Source: Bifidobacterium tibiigranuli
Lineage (GTDB): Bacteria; Actinomycetota; Actinomycetes; Actinomycetales; Bifidobacteriaceae
Length of the DNA: 64,000 nt
Direction of reading: 5' to 3'
NCBI RefSeq assembly: GCF_009371885.1
Contig: NZ_QLZA01000002.1
Coordinates: 62,001-126,000 of the forward strand
Shown here one piece after another: positions 28,528-36,333 of this stretch. The notes below the pieces were generated by a model, which searched no databases, was not told where the DNA came from, and saw only the letters and a list, made by a program, of their open reading frames with translations. How positions within the stretch are numbered: position 1 is the first letter of the stretch; each line of letters starts with the position of its first letter. Position numbers and translations under genes: made by a program.

Positions 28528-29535
28528 ATGCCAAACGAGGAAGACAACAGCGCTCTTATGGGTTCTGCACAGGAAACGCATCGCAGAAAGGCGCCTCTGC
28601 TGAGCATGGTTATACCGTGCTACAACGAGGAACCTGTGATATCCCAGACCGCCGCGGTCCTCGAAGACCAGCTGACCGCGCTGATGAATACCGGCGACAT
28701 CAGCAGCTCGAGCTTTGTGCTGTTCGTCGACGACGGCTCCTCGGATCGCACGTGGGGTATCATCGAGGAGCTGCACGCCAAGAACCCGACGCTGTATCGG
28801 GGACTCAAATTCTCTCATAATCGGGGGCATCAAAACGCGGTCTACGCGGGGCTCATCGCAGCCTTGCAGCGCGACTGCGATGCCGCGATCTCTATGGATG
28901 CGGATCTGCAGGACGATCCCGACGCCATCGGGCGGATGGTCGATTCATACCGCGCTGGCAACGAAATCGTGTTCGGAGTACGCAACAATCGGGAGAACGA
29001 CACGGCCTTCAAGCATTTCACGGCCGAGGCATTCTACAAACTCATGACATGGATGGGAACCGATACGATTCCCGACCATGCCGATTTCCGCCTGATGAGC
29101 CGAACCGCTATAGCGGCGCTCTCCCGCTACTCGGAGTCGAATCTCTTCCTGCGCGGCATCGTTCCCTCGCTTGGCTTCACGACAGACAAAGTCCATTACA
29201 AGCGCGGCGTGCGCGTCGCCGGGGAATCGAAATACCCGCTGTCCAAGATGATCTCGTTCGCGATGGAAGGCATCACGTCCTTCTCCGTGAAGCCGCTGCA
29301 TCTCGTTACCGTGGCAGGCTTCATCTCCATGCTTGGCAGCATTGCCATGCTCATCTACATCATCGTTTCAGTCGCCATGGGACGCGCCGTCTCCGGATGG
29401 GGATCGATGATGTTCTCGCTCTGGTTCCTTGGCGGGCTCATCCTGATTTCGCTCGGCATCATCGGCGAATACATCGGTCGGATCTATCTGGAAGCGAAGA
29501 ACCGCCCGCGCTACATCATCGAAAAGGAGCTGTGA
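28528..29535 (+). CDS. Polyprenyl-phosphate glycosyltransferase (GtrB/DPM-type GT2)
   Basis: Transfers a hexose from a nucleotide sugar to polyprenyl phosphate. LLSMVIPCYNEEPVI opens the GT-A domain, FVDDGSSDRTW is the nucleotide motif, ISMDADLQDDP is the DXD site, and KYPLSKMISFAMEGI is the typical linker into the membrane part. Two C-terminal helices (LVTVAGFISMLGSIAMLIYI and MMFSLWFLGGLILISLGIIG) match GtrB. At 335 residues it is normal. The product is the usual donor for GT-C enzymes such as the candidates at 14530-16407 and 24085-25941. The ATG at 28528 may be leaderless. Confidence 0.92.
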   Translation: MPNEEDNSALMGSAQETHRRKAPLLSMVIPCYNEEPVISQTAAVLEDQLTALMNTGDISSSSFVLFVDDGSSDRTWGIIEELHAKNPTLYRGLKFSHNRGHQNAVYAGLIAALQRDCDAAISMDADLQDDPDAIGRMVDSYRAGNEIVFGVRNNRENDTAFKHFTAEAFYKLMTWMGTDTIPDHADFRLMSRTAIAALSRYSESNLFLRGIVPSLGFTTDKVHYKRGVRVAGESKYPLSKMISFAMEGITSFSVKPLHLVTVAGFISMLGSIAMLIYIIVSVAMGRAVSGWGSMMFSLWFLGGLILISLGIIGEYIGRIYLEAKNRPRYIIEKEL

Positions 29536-29540
29536 CAGGC

Positions 29541-29579
29541 GTTCTTGCGCCCGGACGCAGGAGTTCTCGCGCCCGGACG
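29541..29579. repeat. Tandem 17-bp direct repeat past the GtrB-type gene
   Basis: GTTCTTGCGCCCGGACG at 29541-29557 recurs with one change at 29563-29579. It lies between the convergent GtrB-type and GH25 genes. Function unknown. Confidence 0.5.
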
Positions 29580-29672
29580 GCATCTGGTCGCACCCAATTG
29601 CCGCCCGGGCTTATGGCCTTTAGGCGGCACGGCAGGCGCAACTGCGCGTAGCCCCTGCTGTGCCGCTGTGTT

Positions 29673-31994
29673 CTAGCTGTGCAGCGCGCCGGTGACCGGG
29701 TCGAAGTAGTATGCGCGACCGTCGATGACCTGATGCCCTTTGAGCATGATCCCGGTGACGCGGTCATAGTAGACGAATCGTCCGTCCGCAAGCTTTTTCC
29801 AGCCGTAGGTTGTCGCGCCTGTGGCATCGTTGAAGTAATACCAATTCCCGTTGATGCATTGTTCGCCATGCGCCATGCGGCCAGTGGTCATATCGTAGAA
29901 GACCCATTTGCCGCCATTGGATTGCAGGAATTTCCAGCCTTTCACCATGGCCCCGGTATGCTGGTCGAAGTAATACCAGCCGCCGTATCGGAAATCCTCG
30001 CCGTACACCATATGGCCCTGCGAGTCGTATCTGGCCCACTTCTGGCCCGCGGCTATCCATACGTCCTTGTCGTGCGCCATATTGCCGGTGGTGTCAAAGA
30101 AATACCAGATGCCGCCGATATATCGCTCTCCATGAACCATCGCATCGGTTTTCGGATCATAGTACGCACGTCGGCCGTCAGGTAGCGTGAACCATCCGCT
30201 GACGCGCTTCCCGCTCGCGTCGAGGTAATACCAGCCCTTCGAGGCCGGGTCATATATTTCCTGGGAGGTGCAGCGCACGCCATTATCGTACCAATAGGTG
30301 GCGTTGCCGATGGTGACCCAGCCATTCGCGCCCGGGCGGTATGCTCCGACCGGCACGAGCCGGAAGCGCTGGTTGGTGCCGCCGTTGAGTCCCCATATCT
30401 CGACCGGTGTGCCGTTCGCGCTGTTGCCGGCTGTGACATCGAGGAAACGGTTTTTCGTGCTGTCGGCCAAGGACTTGATGAAGTAGTACCCACGTGCACT
30501 TCGATACAGCTGCCACTGCTGGCTGGCCGCATTCGTGGAGCTGTTCTGCACGACCTTCATGCCGTTGCCCGAGAGCCCGTTTTTCACACTCAGCACCTTG
30601 CCCGATTGTGAGGCTTTAATCGAGTAACGCTGCCCTCCCAAGGCGGCGATATGAAATACCTGATTGGCTGCTCCGCTGTATTGCCGGATTTCAGCCGCTG
30701 CGGAATCAGCCGTGCTCGACCCGGCGATGTCGACGACCTGATCAGCGTACGAGGACACTATATAATAGTCCCCTTCTTTCACGTCCGTGAGCGCCGCGCC
30801 TTGCTGCTTCGGGTCCTGGCCCGCAGGGTCGTTATCGACATAGTTCTTGTTGCCGAAGGCGTTGAGGTCCACGGATCCGGAGATGCCGTTCACGTTGCCG
30901 CTGTCGGAATACTGCCATCCTCGGTCGTTTGTAGAGTAGGGGAATCCCGTGCGCGCACCGTAGCTGGCGACCCAGCGGGTCTTGGAGCGGATGTTGGTCG
31001 AGTTCAGCGCCGTATTGAGATAGCTCGTGTACGAGTACACGGAGAGATTGTGGTATCCAGCAGCATTCAGCTTGGAGTACCAGGCGTTGACGATGCCGTC
31101 ATACACGCTCGGACTGGTGGGAGGCGTATGGCCCGACCAGGTCCACCGTTCCAGATCGTAGAACACCGGGTAGCTCAAGTCGCCCGGGCTCACGCCTGCC
31201 TGGCGGAGCAGACTCGCCACGTCCGAGCCTTCGGATGCGCCGTCGCCCGCATCCTGTGCGTAGGAATAGATATAGACGCCGAAAGGGATGCCCAGGCGTT
31301 TGCACTCGCTGATGTTGCGGCGCGCATAGGTGTCGAAGCCATTGTCCCAGCCATAGCTCAGGCGAATGATGGCACCCTCGACGCCTGCGTTCTTCGCTGC
31401 CTGCCAGTCGATGTTGCCCTGCCATTGCGAGACGTCGATAACGCTTTTGGCCTGCTGGGCGAATAGCGTGCCATCGGATTCGAAGAAGGCGCGAGTGCCG
31501 TTATATGTGCCCCAATATGCACCGTACGAACCGTTGCCCAGCGGCAGGGAACGCTGCATGCGCTTCGGTGCTGATTGTGCCTGGTCTTGCGCCGCCGAAT
31601 CGCCTGCGGCCTGTTTGGCCTCGCCAACGGTTATGGGAACGAACGATTTTCCATCGGTTTTCGCCAACGGGTCAGCCGGCTTGTTCGCATCGCCCACAAG
31701 CTTTTCATCATTGACTGGCTGTGCAGTTGTGGCGTCAACCATGCTGCCGTCCGAAAGCGTGACGTAGTCCGGGGAGACATAGGTGGCGTCGGGGGGAATC
31801 TGGCTGTTCAATGCACTCGTATCGGGCATCTGCCGCGGGGCCGCCGAAAAATCCACCGACTCCTGCTGACTCACCGATGTGTCAGCGGAAGGCGAAATCT
31901 CGTAAGCCCCATATGCGGGTGCCGTTGCCAATGCGCCGAGCAAAGCCGCCGACACCGCCAAAGACATGATTGCTGCGATTTTCGATGAAGTCAT
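29673..31994 (-). CDS. Secreted GH25 muramidase with ricin-type lectin and cell-wall-binding repeats
   Basis: A 773-residue autolysin-like enzyme that should hydrolyse the MurNAc-GlcNAc bond. A signal peptide ends near residue 30; a Ser/Ala/Gln-rich region follows. The GH25 barrel spans about residues 183-385, with VIDVSQWQ (Asp187) at its start and YPVFYDLERWTW holding the likely catalytic Asp280 and Glu282. Residues 405-555 form a ricin-like beta-trefoil (repeated Q-x-W/F: NQVFHI, QQWQLY, NQRFRL). Residues 560-773 are cell-wall-binding repeats of the same kind as in the two neighbouring secreted proteins. AAGGAGG lies just before the ATG at 31994, and an AT-rich -10 candidate is at 32104-32115. 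Confidence 0.93.
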   Translation of the reverse strand: MTSSKIAAIMSLAVSAALLGALATAPAYGAYEISPSADTSVSQQESVDFSAAPRQMPDTSALNSQIPPDATYVSPDYVTLSDGSMVDATTAQPVNDEKLVGDANKPADPLAKTDGKSFVPITVGEAKQAAGDSAAQDQAQSAPKRMQRSLPLGNGSYGAYWGTYNGTRAFFESDGTLFAQQAKSVIDVSQWQGNIDWQAAKNAGVEGAIIRLSYGWDNGFDTYARRNISECKRLGIPFGVYIYSYAQDAGDGASEGSDVASLLRQAGVSPGDLSYPVFYDLERWTWSGHTPPTSPSVYDGIVNAWYSKLNAAGYHNLSVYSYTSYLNTALNSTNIRSKTRWVASYGARTGFPYSTNDRGWQYSDSGNVNGISGSVDLNAFGNKNYVDNDPAGQDPKQQGAALTDVKEGDYYIVSSYADQVVDIAGSSTADSAAAEIRQYSGAANQVFHIAALGGQRYSIKASQSGKVLSVKNGLSGNGMKVVQNSSTNAASQQWQLYRSARGYYFIKSLADSTKNRFLDVTAGNSANGTPVEIWGLNGGTNQRFRLVPVGAYRPGANGWVTIGNATYWYDNGVRCTSQEIYDPASKGWYYLDASGKRVSGWFTLPDGRRAYYDPKTDAMVHGERYIGGIWYFFDTTGNMAHDKDVWIAAGQKWARYDSQGHMVYGEDFRYGGWYYFDQHTGAMVKGWKFLQSNGGKWVFYDMTTGRMAHGEQCINGNWYYFNDATGATTYGWKKLADGRFVYYDRVTGIMLKGHQVIDGRAYYFDPVTGALHS

Positions 31995-32312
31995 CCGTCC
32001 TCCTTGCGCTGTGATCTGCGTTCCACTCTCTCACGGTGCGGCGGCAGTGCGCAAACATTCGACGTGCGGGTGTTGTGAAATCTGCCTCGCTGTCTTTCAG
32101 TGTCTTATATATCACATTGACCATTATTTTGCCCTTCGTTCCACAGCGAGACCCTTTGCCGTAACCAAAACATGATACGTTGAACGGTGTTGGAGAAATC
32201 CGGCGACACCGGTTCCCCTGCTGTCCGTTTGCTTGCCAGCGTAGAAGCATAACGGCCAGCAACGCAGCGACACCCGCTGGGGGAACGCAACATGCAATGG
32301 AAAGGAACCCCG
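31995..32312. other. Divergent intergenic region between GH25 and hypothetical gene
   Basis: About 318 bases. For the leftward gene, the motif read on the minus strand as TGTGATATATAAG (32104-32116 on the plus strand) looks like an extended -10. A rightward promoter must lie before 32290 but is not clear. No RNA or strong hairpin seen. Confidence 0.4.
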
Positions 32313-32729
32313 ATGGCAGAAGACAAACTCATCACAGTTGATACGTCGCTGTACGGAGAGGACGCGGCCGCCAAGACCGCAGAGGCGATCAAGGTCGCCA
32401 AGGAATTCGGCATCACCGACGAGGAAATCGCGCAGGTCGAGGACTTCAAGCAGGCGCTGACCGATCATAACGCCTGGGATCTGCCCTTCATGGGCTATGT
32501 GAACGAGGACGGCTACGGCTACGCCTACGTGCCCGATCAGGCGATCGCCCCGCCGAACTGGGATGCCCACAAGGCCTTCAAGGAGCTGCCCTACAACGTG
32601 CAGACCACCTTCGCCATCCGCATGCTGTTCACCCACCGCGACGTCGACCGCTACGGCGCCGTCATGTTCCTGCACTATGAGCGCGGCTTCACCATCCACT
32701 TCGAAGGCCCCGGCTCGAACAACTACTGA
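32313..32729 (+). CDS. Small conserved hypothetical protein
   Basis: A soluble acidic protein of 138 residues that I do not assign to a named family. It begins MAEDKLITVDTSLYG, contains a helical stretch (AAKTAEAIKVAKEFGITDEEIAQVEDFKQAL) and a Tyr/Gly-rich part (GYVNEDGYGYAYVPD), and ends GFTIHFEGPGSNNY. There is no signal peptide or membrane helix. GAAAGGA lies about eight bases before the ATG at 32313. It has normal GC content and codon use and is a single-gene unit between the GH25 gene and tRNA-Ser. No function is proposed. Confidence 0.75.
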   Translation: MAEDKLITVDTSLYGEDAAAKTAEAIKVAKEFGITDEEIAQVEDFKQALTDHNAWDLPFMGYVNEDGYGYAYVPDQAIAPPNWDAHKAFKELPYNVQTTFAIRMLFTHRDVDRYGAVMFLHYERGFTIHFEGPGSNNY

Positions 32730-33060
32730 TCCTTCGGTCTTCGGTTGGTTAGTCAGTCAGGAGTTTGGTTGATCAGTCCGGGGTTCCGGCTGACTAGCTG
32801 ACCGACTAGGCGATGGGCGCAAAATTCGGCATAATGCCCTTTTGCGCCAGGTAACCCATACAGGAGGCACAACAAGGGCATAGCTTAAGGTCTTATGCCC
32901 TTGTTGTGCCTCCTGTCGCGATTCTGCGTCGCACAAGGGGCATAGAGACAAAGGAGCATAGTCTCAAAGCCACCTGCGCCACGCTGGGTTGTTGCCCAGC
33001 CGCAATCTGTGGTATCCTCTTCAAGTTGTGTGCCGATACCCGTATGGGGTCGGTGTACTT
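32730..33060. other. Intergenic region with two hairpins and the tRNA-Ser promoter
   Basis: This gap holds an inverted repeat at 32816-32848 (nine-base arms), the long perfect repeat at 32861-32915, a partial echo of the latter (CACAAGGGGCATA near 32931), and a candidate tRNA promoter, TTGTTG at 32989-32994 and TATCCT at 33013-33018 with an 18-base spacer. No coding frame is credible. Confidence 0.5.
32861..32915. terminator. Perfect 22-bp inverted repeat
   Basis: Arms 32861-32882 and 32894-32915 match without mismatch around an 11-base loop. No T-run follows. It lies between the hypothetical gene and tRNA-Ser and may end the former's transcript. Confidence 0.6.
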
Positions 33061-33145
33061 GGAGGATTCGCCTAGTGGCCTATGGCGCACGCTTGGAAAG
33101 CGTGTTGGTGTAACAGCCTCGCGAGTTCGAATCTCGCATCCTCCG
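33061..33145 (+). tRNA. tRNA-Ser (anticodon GGA)
   Basis: An 85-base class II tRNA. The acceptor stem GGAGGAT pairs with ATCCTCC, discriminator G is at 33145, the anticodon stem CACGC/GCGTG encloses TTGGAAA (anticodon GGA), a long variable arm follows, and the T arm is GCGAG-TTCGAAT-CTCGC. It reads UCC and UCU. CCA is not encoded. A strong terminator follows directly. Confidence 0.97.
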
Positions 33146-33150
33146 CCCAT

Positions 33151-33195
33151 AATCCCGCAGCCCTTTGTTTCCAAAGGCTGCGGGATTTCTGTTTC
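33151..33195 (+). terminator. Intrinsic terminator of tRNA-Ser
   Basis: Arms 33151-33167 and 33171-33186 form a GC-rich stem of 16 pairs with a single bulged C and a three-base loop, followed by TTTCTGTTTCT. Confidence 0.9.
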
Positions 33196-33233
33196 TCGGC
33201 TAAACCGTATCCCCACGCAGGCATACCGGAGCA

Positions 33234-33349
33234 GAAGAGCCACTGAGTTGCGGTCAGCGGCGTATTTCTGCCAGTTGCTTCGTGTACTGGCACAAAAGAG
33301 CCACTGGCGCGCGGTCAGCGGCCCTTTCGTTCCAGTTGCGAGCAGCTGG
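33234..33349. repeat. Two diverged ~57-bp direct repeats after tRNA-Ser
   Basis: Units at 33234-33290 and 33294-33349 share AAGAGCCACTG, GCGGTCAGCGG and CCAGTTGC at equivalent positions, with a 60-base period. They lie between the tRNA terminator and the end of the LysR-type gene. Origin unknown; possibly relics of an element at the tRNA 3' side. Confidence 0.55.
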
Positions 33350-33374
33350 ATGCCCAACCATGCGGGAAAAACCG

Positions 33375-34397
33375 CTAGTCCTGCGCCACCAGCGCTTTGC
33401 GGCTCGCTGCGATAATCGCTTGGGCCACGGCGTCAAGTGACGGCGATGATAGCCGCCATTGCTGCCAGAACAACGGTCGCAGCAACGGCTTGTCAGAGAG
33501 CCGGATCAGCGTGCCGGCGGGAAGCGAGTCCAGGCTTGCGGCGGGGATCATGCCCCACCCGAATCCGAGCGCGATCGCGTTCATGAATCCGGTGGGCGTG
33601 GGCACGTAATGCGTGGTCGGGTGCACTGCGGCCGCCGTGATGCTGCGTATGAATGTATTTTGCAGGCTGTCGTCCTTGTCGTATTGCATCAGCGGAGCCC
33701 GTTCGAGACTCGGCCCGTTCATGCCATCGGGGAACCACCGCCGGGCGAACTGCGGAGCGCAGGCGGCATAGTAAGCCATAGCGCCGAGACTTGTGCTGGA
33801 ACATCCCTGCACTGGCTTCTCGTCAGCGGTGATGGCGGCCATCACCTCGCCGGAACGCAGCAGCCGGGACGACAGCTGCTCGTCCTGCCGCCTGATATCC
33901 ACGGCGATGGACTGGCGCGCAATGGGCGCGAGCGCCGGCAGCACCCAGCTTTCCAGGCAGTCGGCATTCACCACGATGCGAATATTCACCTCATTGCCGC
34001 GCTGCTCGTCCGCAATCTGCCGCATCGCTTCCTCCTGAGCGAGGGCGATCTGGCGGGCAAGACGCAGCAGCAACTGACCCGTGCGCGTAGGCTGCGCCGG
34101 CTTAGTGCGCTGCACCACAATCTGCCCGAGTTGCGATTCCAGCGCCTTCACCCGTTGGCTGATGGCCGATTGCGAGATGCGCAGCTCGTCTGCGGCCGCT
34201 TCGAAGCTGCCCGTTTCCACAATCTGCTGCAAGGCAGTGAGCTGCTCTATGGGAATGGAGCGGATTGCCGCCGACAATGCGGTCGCAGCATCCGAACCGA
34301 CCGACTGCGAGCTACTGACCGCCTGTAAACCAGCCGATTGCGAGCCCACCGCCTGCAAGCCACCAGAAAGCCTCTTGCTAGACCGACGTACGGTCAT
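33375..34397 (-). CDS. lysG: LysR-family regulator (ArgP/LysG type)
   Basis: Transcription factor that in known systems activates the divergent basic amino-acid exporter in response to lysine or arginine. From the ATG at 34397 (GGAGA upstream) the product has 340 residues. An extra N-terminal stretch of about 45 residues, rich in Ser/Gln/Ala, precedes the HTH (SIPIEQLTALQQIVETGSFEAAADELRISQSAISQRVKALESQLG). The C-terminal effector domain includes the conserved GFGWGMIPAASL segment. Divergent to lysE with a 111-base gap that is strongly AT-rich around 34440-34485 and should hold the operator. Confidence 0.9.
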   Translation of the reverse strand: MTVRRSSKRLSGGLQAVGSQSAGLQAVSSSQSVGSDAATALSAAIRSIPIEQLTALQQIVETGSFEAAADELRISQSAISQRVKALESQLGQIVVQRTKPAQPTRTGQLLLRLARQIALAQEEAMRQIADEQRGNEVNIRIVVNADCLESWVLPALAPIARQSIAVDIRRQDEQLSSRLLRSGEVMAAITADEKPVQGCSSTSLGAMAYYAACAPQFARRWFPDGMNGPSLERAPLMQYDKDDSLQNTFIRSITAAAVHPTTHYVPTPTGFMNAIALGFGWGMIPAASLDSLPAGTLIRLSDKPLLRPLFWQQWRLSSPSLDAVAQAIIAASRKALVAQD

Positions 34398-34508
34398 AAC
34401 GGTCTCCTTTCCGCACAGCTCGCGTGGGATACCGCACAATGACATAAGTAATTCTTATATATTAGCAAAATAATTAGTTGGACTTGCAGAAAACCAAACC
34501 TTACTGTC

Positions 34509-35237
34509 ATGGGTATGAGTATCGCAGCACTCCCCATCCTGCTCACAGGATTCACCAGCCAAGCAAGCCTGATTGTGGCCGTCGGCGCGCAGAACGCCTT
34601 CGTCATTCGCCAAGGCATCGCGCGGTCCCACGTCCCCGCCATCGTCGGCATATGCATCGCGGCAGACGCCATCCTCGTCACGCTCGGAACCCGAGGCATG
34701 GGCGTCGTGGTAGAGAGCCATCCCTCGGCGCTGTCGGCTTTGACGTGGATTGGCGCTGCCGTGCTGATGCTTTATGCGATTCTCGCGTTCAAACGTGTGT
34801 TCGTTCGCGTGCGCGCGCTACGCCGTGCAGCTATCGCGGAGCGTAGGCACGGCGGCTCTGACATTTCTGCGACCGACGCTGCCGGAGCCGACACCGCCGC
34901 AGCTGACACCGCCGCTACCAGCGCTGCCGCTACCAATATGGAACAATCGCCGCTGCGCACGGATATCCTGGCTTGTCTGGGAGTCACCTTCCTCAACCCC
35001 AACGTCTATCTGGATGCTATCGTGCTGATGGGCGGGCTCGCAGCCACCTACGGCGCAACGCTGAAATGGTCATTCGCCGCAGGTGCGATCCTCTGCAGCA
35101 TCCTGTGGTTCACGCTGCTGGGAGCGCTGTCCGCGACGATGTCGCGCCTATTCAACAGCGCCCAGGCCTGGATCGCGCTCGACTCCGTCATCGGCATCGC
35201 TATGGTGCTCATCTCCGTCCACCTCGCCCTTGGCTAG
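34509..35237 (+). CDS. lysE: LysE/ArgO-type basic amino-acid exporter
   Basis: Exports L-lysine and/or L-arginine. Six membrane helices are expected. LLTGFTSQASLIVAVGAQNAFVIRQGI is the N-terminal family motif, and LACLGVTFLNPNVYLDAIVLMGGLA is the conserved fourth-helix NPxxYLD motif. Between helices 3 and 4 lies a low-complexity loop rich in Ala, Asp and Thr (GADTAAADTAATSAAATN), longer than usual. 242 residues. Starts at 34509 and 34515 are both possible. Control by the divergent LysR-type gene is inferred from the classical LysG-LysE arrangement. Confidence 0.93.
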   Translation: MGMSIAALPILLTGFTSQASLIVAVGAQNAFVIRQGIARSHVPAIVGICIAADAILVTLGTRGMGVVVESHPSALSALTWIGAAVLMLYAILAFKRVFVRVRALRRAAIAERRHGGSDISATDAAGADTAAADTAATSAAATNMEQSPLRTDILACLGVTFLNPNVYLDAIVLMGGLAATYGATLKWSFAAGAILCSILWFTLLGALSATMSRLFNSAQAWIALDSVIGIAMVLISVHLALG

Positions 35238-35546
35238 GAGCCGCTGCGCACTGCGGCCGCGCCGACTGCAGCGCCATGGAAGGCCTCGCGAAACATGTCG
35301 TTGGCCGATTTGACTATGAGGTTTTGCTCGTTGCAGCCCGTAAATACAATGCAGCTCCGGATTATACTTACGAGTAATATACTCATGCGTATATTACTCG
35401 TAGGCATATTACTGAGGTTTGCAGCAGCGTTCTCGATTCTTTTGGAACCCTTTGACTCCAGCTCTCCCACATTTTTCTCCAGGATTATCCGTCTAGCGCT
35501 TCGACCATTTTGTATTACACTGAAATGACACGGAACGATTGGGGTG
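35238..35546. other. AT-rich gap between lysE and the toxin-antitoxin-like pair
   Basis: About 309 bases. The visible structure is the inverted repeat at 35367-35404 and a third related half-site (CATATTACTGAGG, 35405-35417). A promoter for the following pair must lie here. No gene is evident. Confidence 0.45.
35367..35404. promoter_or_regulatory. AT-rich inverted repeat upstream of the toxin-antitoxin-like pair
   Basis: Arms 35367-35381 and 35390-35404 pair over 15 bases (one G-T) with an eight-base loop. Its core is ACGAGTAATATA and its complement. It may end lysE transcription or be an operator for the pair that starts 140 bases later. Confidence 0.5.
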
Positions 35547-35819
35547 ATGCCTTTGCCGAGCCAGCTCAGAGTACACCCACGAGTGATGCAACGTCACCCC
35601 GACATCAACGAACACGATGTGCGCTATGCTTTCAGCCACATCATCAGATCAATGCGCAGACCCGGAGACGACGAGCCCACCCAATACCTGCTCGTCGGCA
35701 CCACTACGGACGGGCGCGTCATCGAAATGCTCGCCGTCATCGGCGAGCAGCATGAGTGGCTCGTCTACCACGCGATGCGCGCGACCAGGAAGACGCTCAG
35801 AGAACTCGATCTCATGTAG
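35547..35819 (+). CDS. Small protein, putative toxin of a type II toxin-antitoxin pair
   Basis: A 90-residue protein beginning MPLPSQLRVHPRVMQRHPDINEHDVRYAF. The central TQYLLVGTTTDGRVIEMLAVIG and the end WLVYHAMRATRKTLRELDLM resemble the beta-hairpin/helix layout of small RelE/BrnT-like toxins. I recall similar actinobacterial proteins paired with ribbon-helix-helix antitoxins, but I cannot name a family. GTG at 35544 and ATG at 35547 are adjacent starts. The partner gene begins 16 bases downstream, with toxin first and antitoxin second. Local AT-richness upstream hints at acquisition. Confidence 0.65.
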   Translation: MPLPSQLRVHPRVMQRHPDINEHDVRYAFSHIIRSMRRPGDDEPTQYLLVGTTTDGRVIEMLAVIGEQHEWLVYHAMRATRKTLRELDLM

Positions 35820-35835
35820 CCTAAGGAGCAGGACC

Positions 35836-36102
35836 ATGACATTCACCACGGAAAACGGCGTACAGATAACGGACGAGCAGTTCGACCAGTGGGCACAGCA
35901 GGCTGAAAACGGCCACTACCCCAACCGCAAGGGCGAGATCTTCATCGGCAAGCCGCCGCTCAGCGACGAGGAGCTCACAACCGTCACGTTCAAGGCGCAG
36001 CCCACCATCGTCGAGATGCTTGACGCGCGCGCCAAACGCCAGGGCGTCACGCGCTCGGAACTGCTGCGCCACGCAGTCGAACGCGAACTCGCCACCGCCT
36101 GA
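35836..36102 (+). CDS. Ribbon-helix-helix protein, putative antitoxin
   Basis: 88 residues. The N-terminal half (MTFTTENGVQITDEQFDQWAQQAENGHYP) is acidic and could wrap the toxin. The C-terminal half has a CopG/Arc-like fold: TVTFKAQPTIVEMLDARAKRQGVTRSELLRHAVERELA, where the beta-strand TVTFK contacts DNA and the two helices dimerise. AAGGAGCAGGA lies just before the ATG at 35836. Together with the upstream gene it forms a two-gene operon that should repress itself. Confidence 0.75.
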   Translation: MTFTTENGVQITDEQFDQWAQQAENGHYPNRKGEIFIGKPPLSDEELTTVTFKAQPTIVEMLDARAKRQGVTRSELLRHAVERELATA

Positions 36103-36333
36103 ATGCCCTGAATCTGGCGTGGAATGCACAGAGGCGCAAAAGCGCGTTCCCTCATTCACCGTTAGCAGCCTCAGTCGTTTTAGCGAAGTCCAATGGGACT
36201 GCCGCTCAGCGAATAAGAACTCGTGACCGGCGCCTCAAAGTGCAGCCCGCCATTATTGCAATACGTAACGCGCGGTAGCAACACCGGTGACGGTGATCCG
36301 TCGTCCTTTATAAAGGGTCTTCCACGCCCAACT

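Noticed and set aside
32893..33357. Open frames antisense to tRNA-Ser (for example with GGCEIRTREAVTPTRF)
   Set aside because: This peptide is the antisense translation of the tRNA-Ser gene and is a frequent spurious annotation. The tRNA and its terminator explain the sequence.
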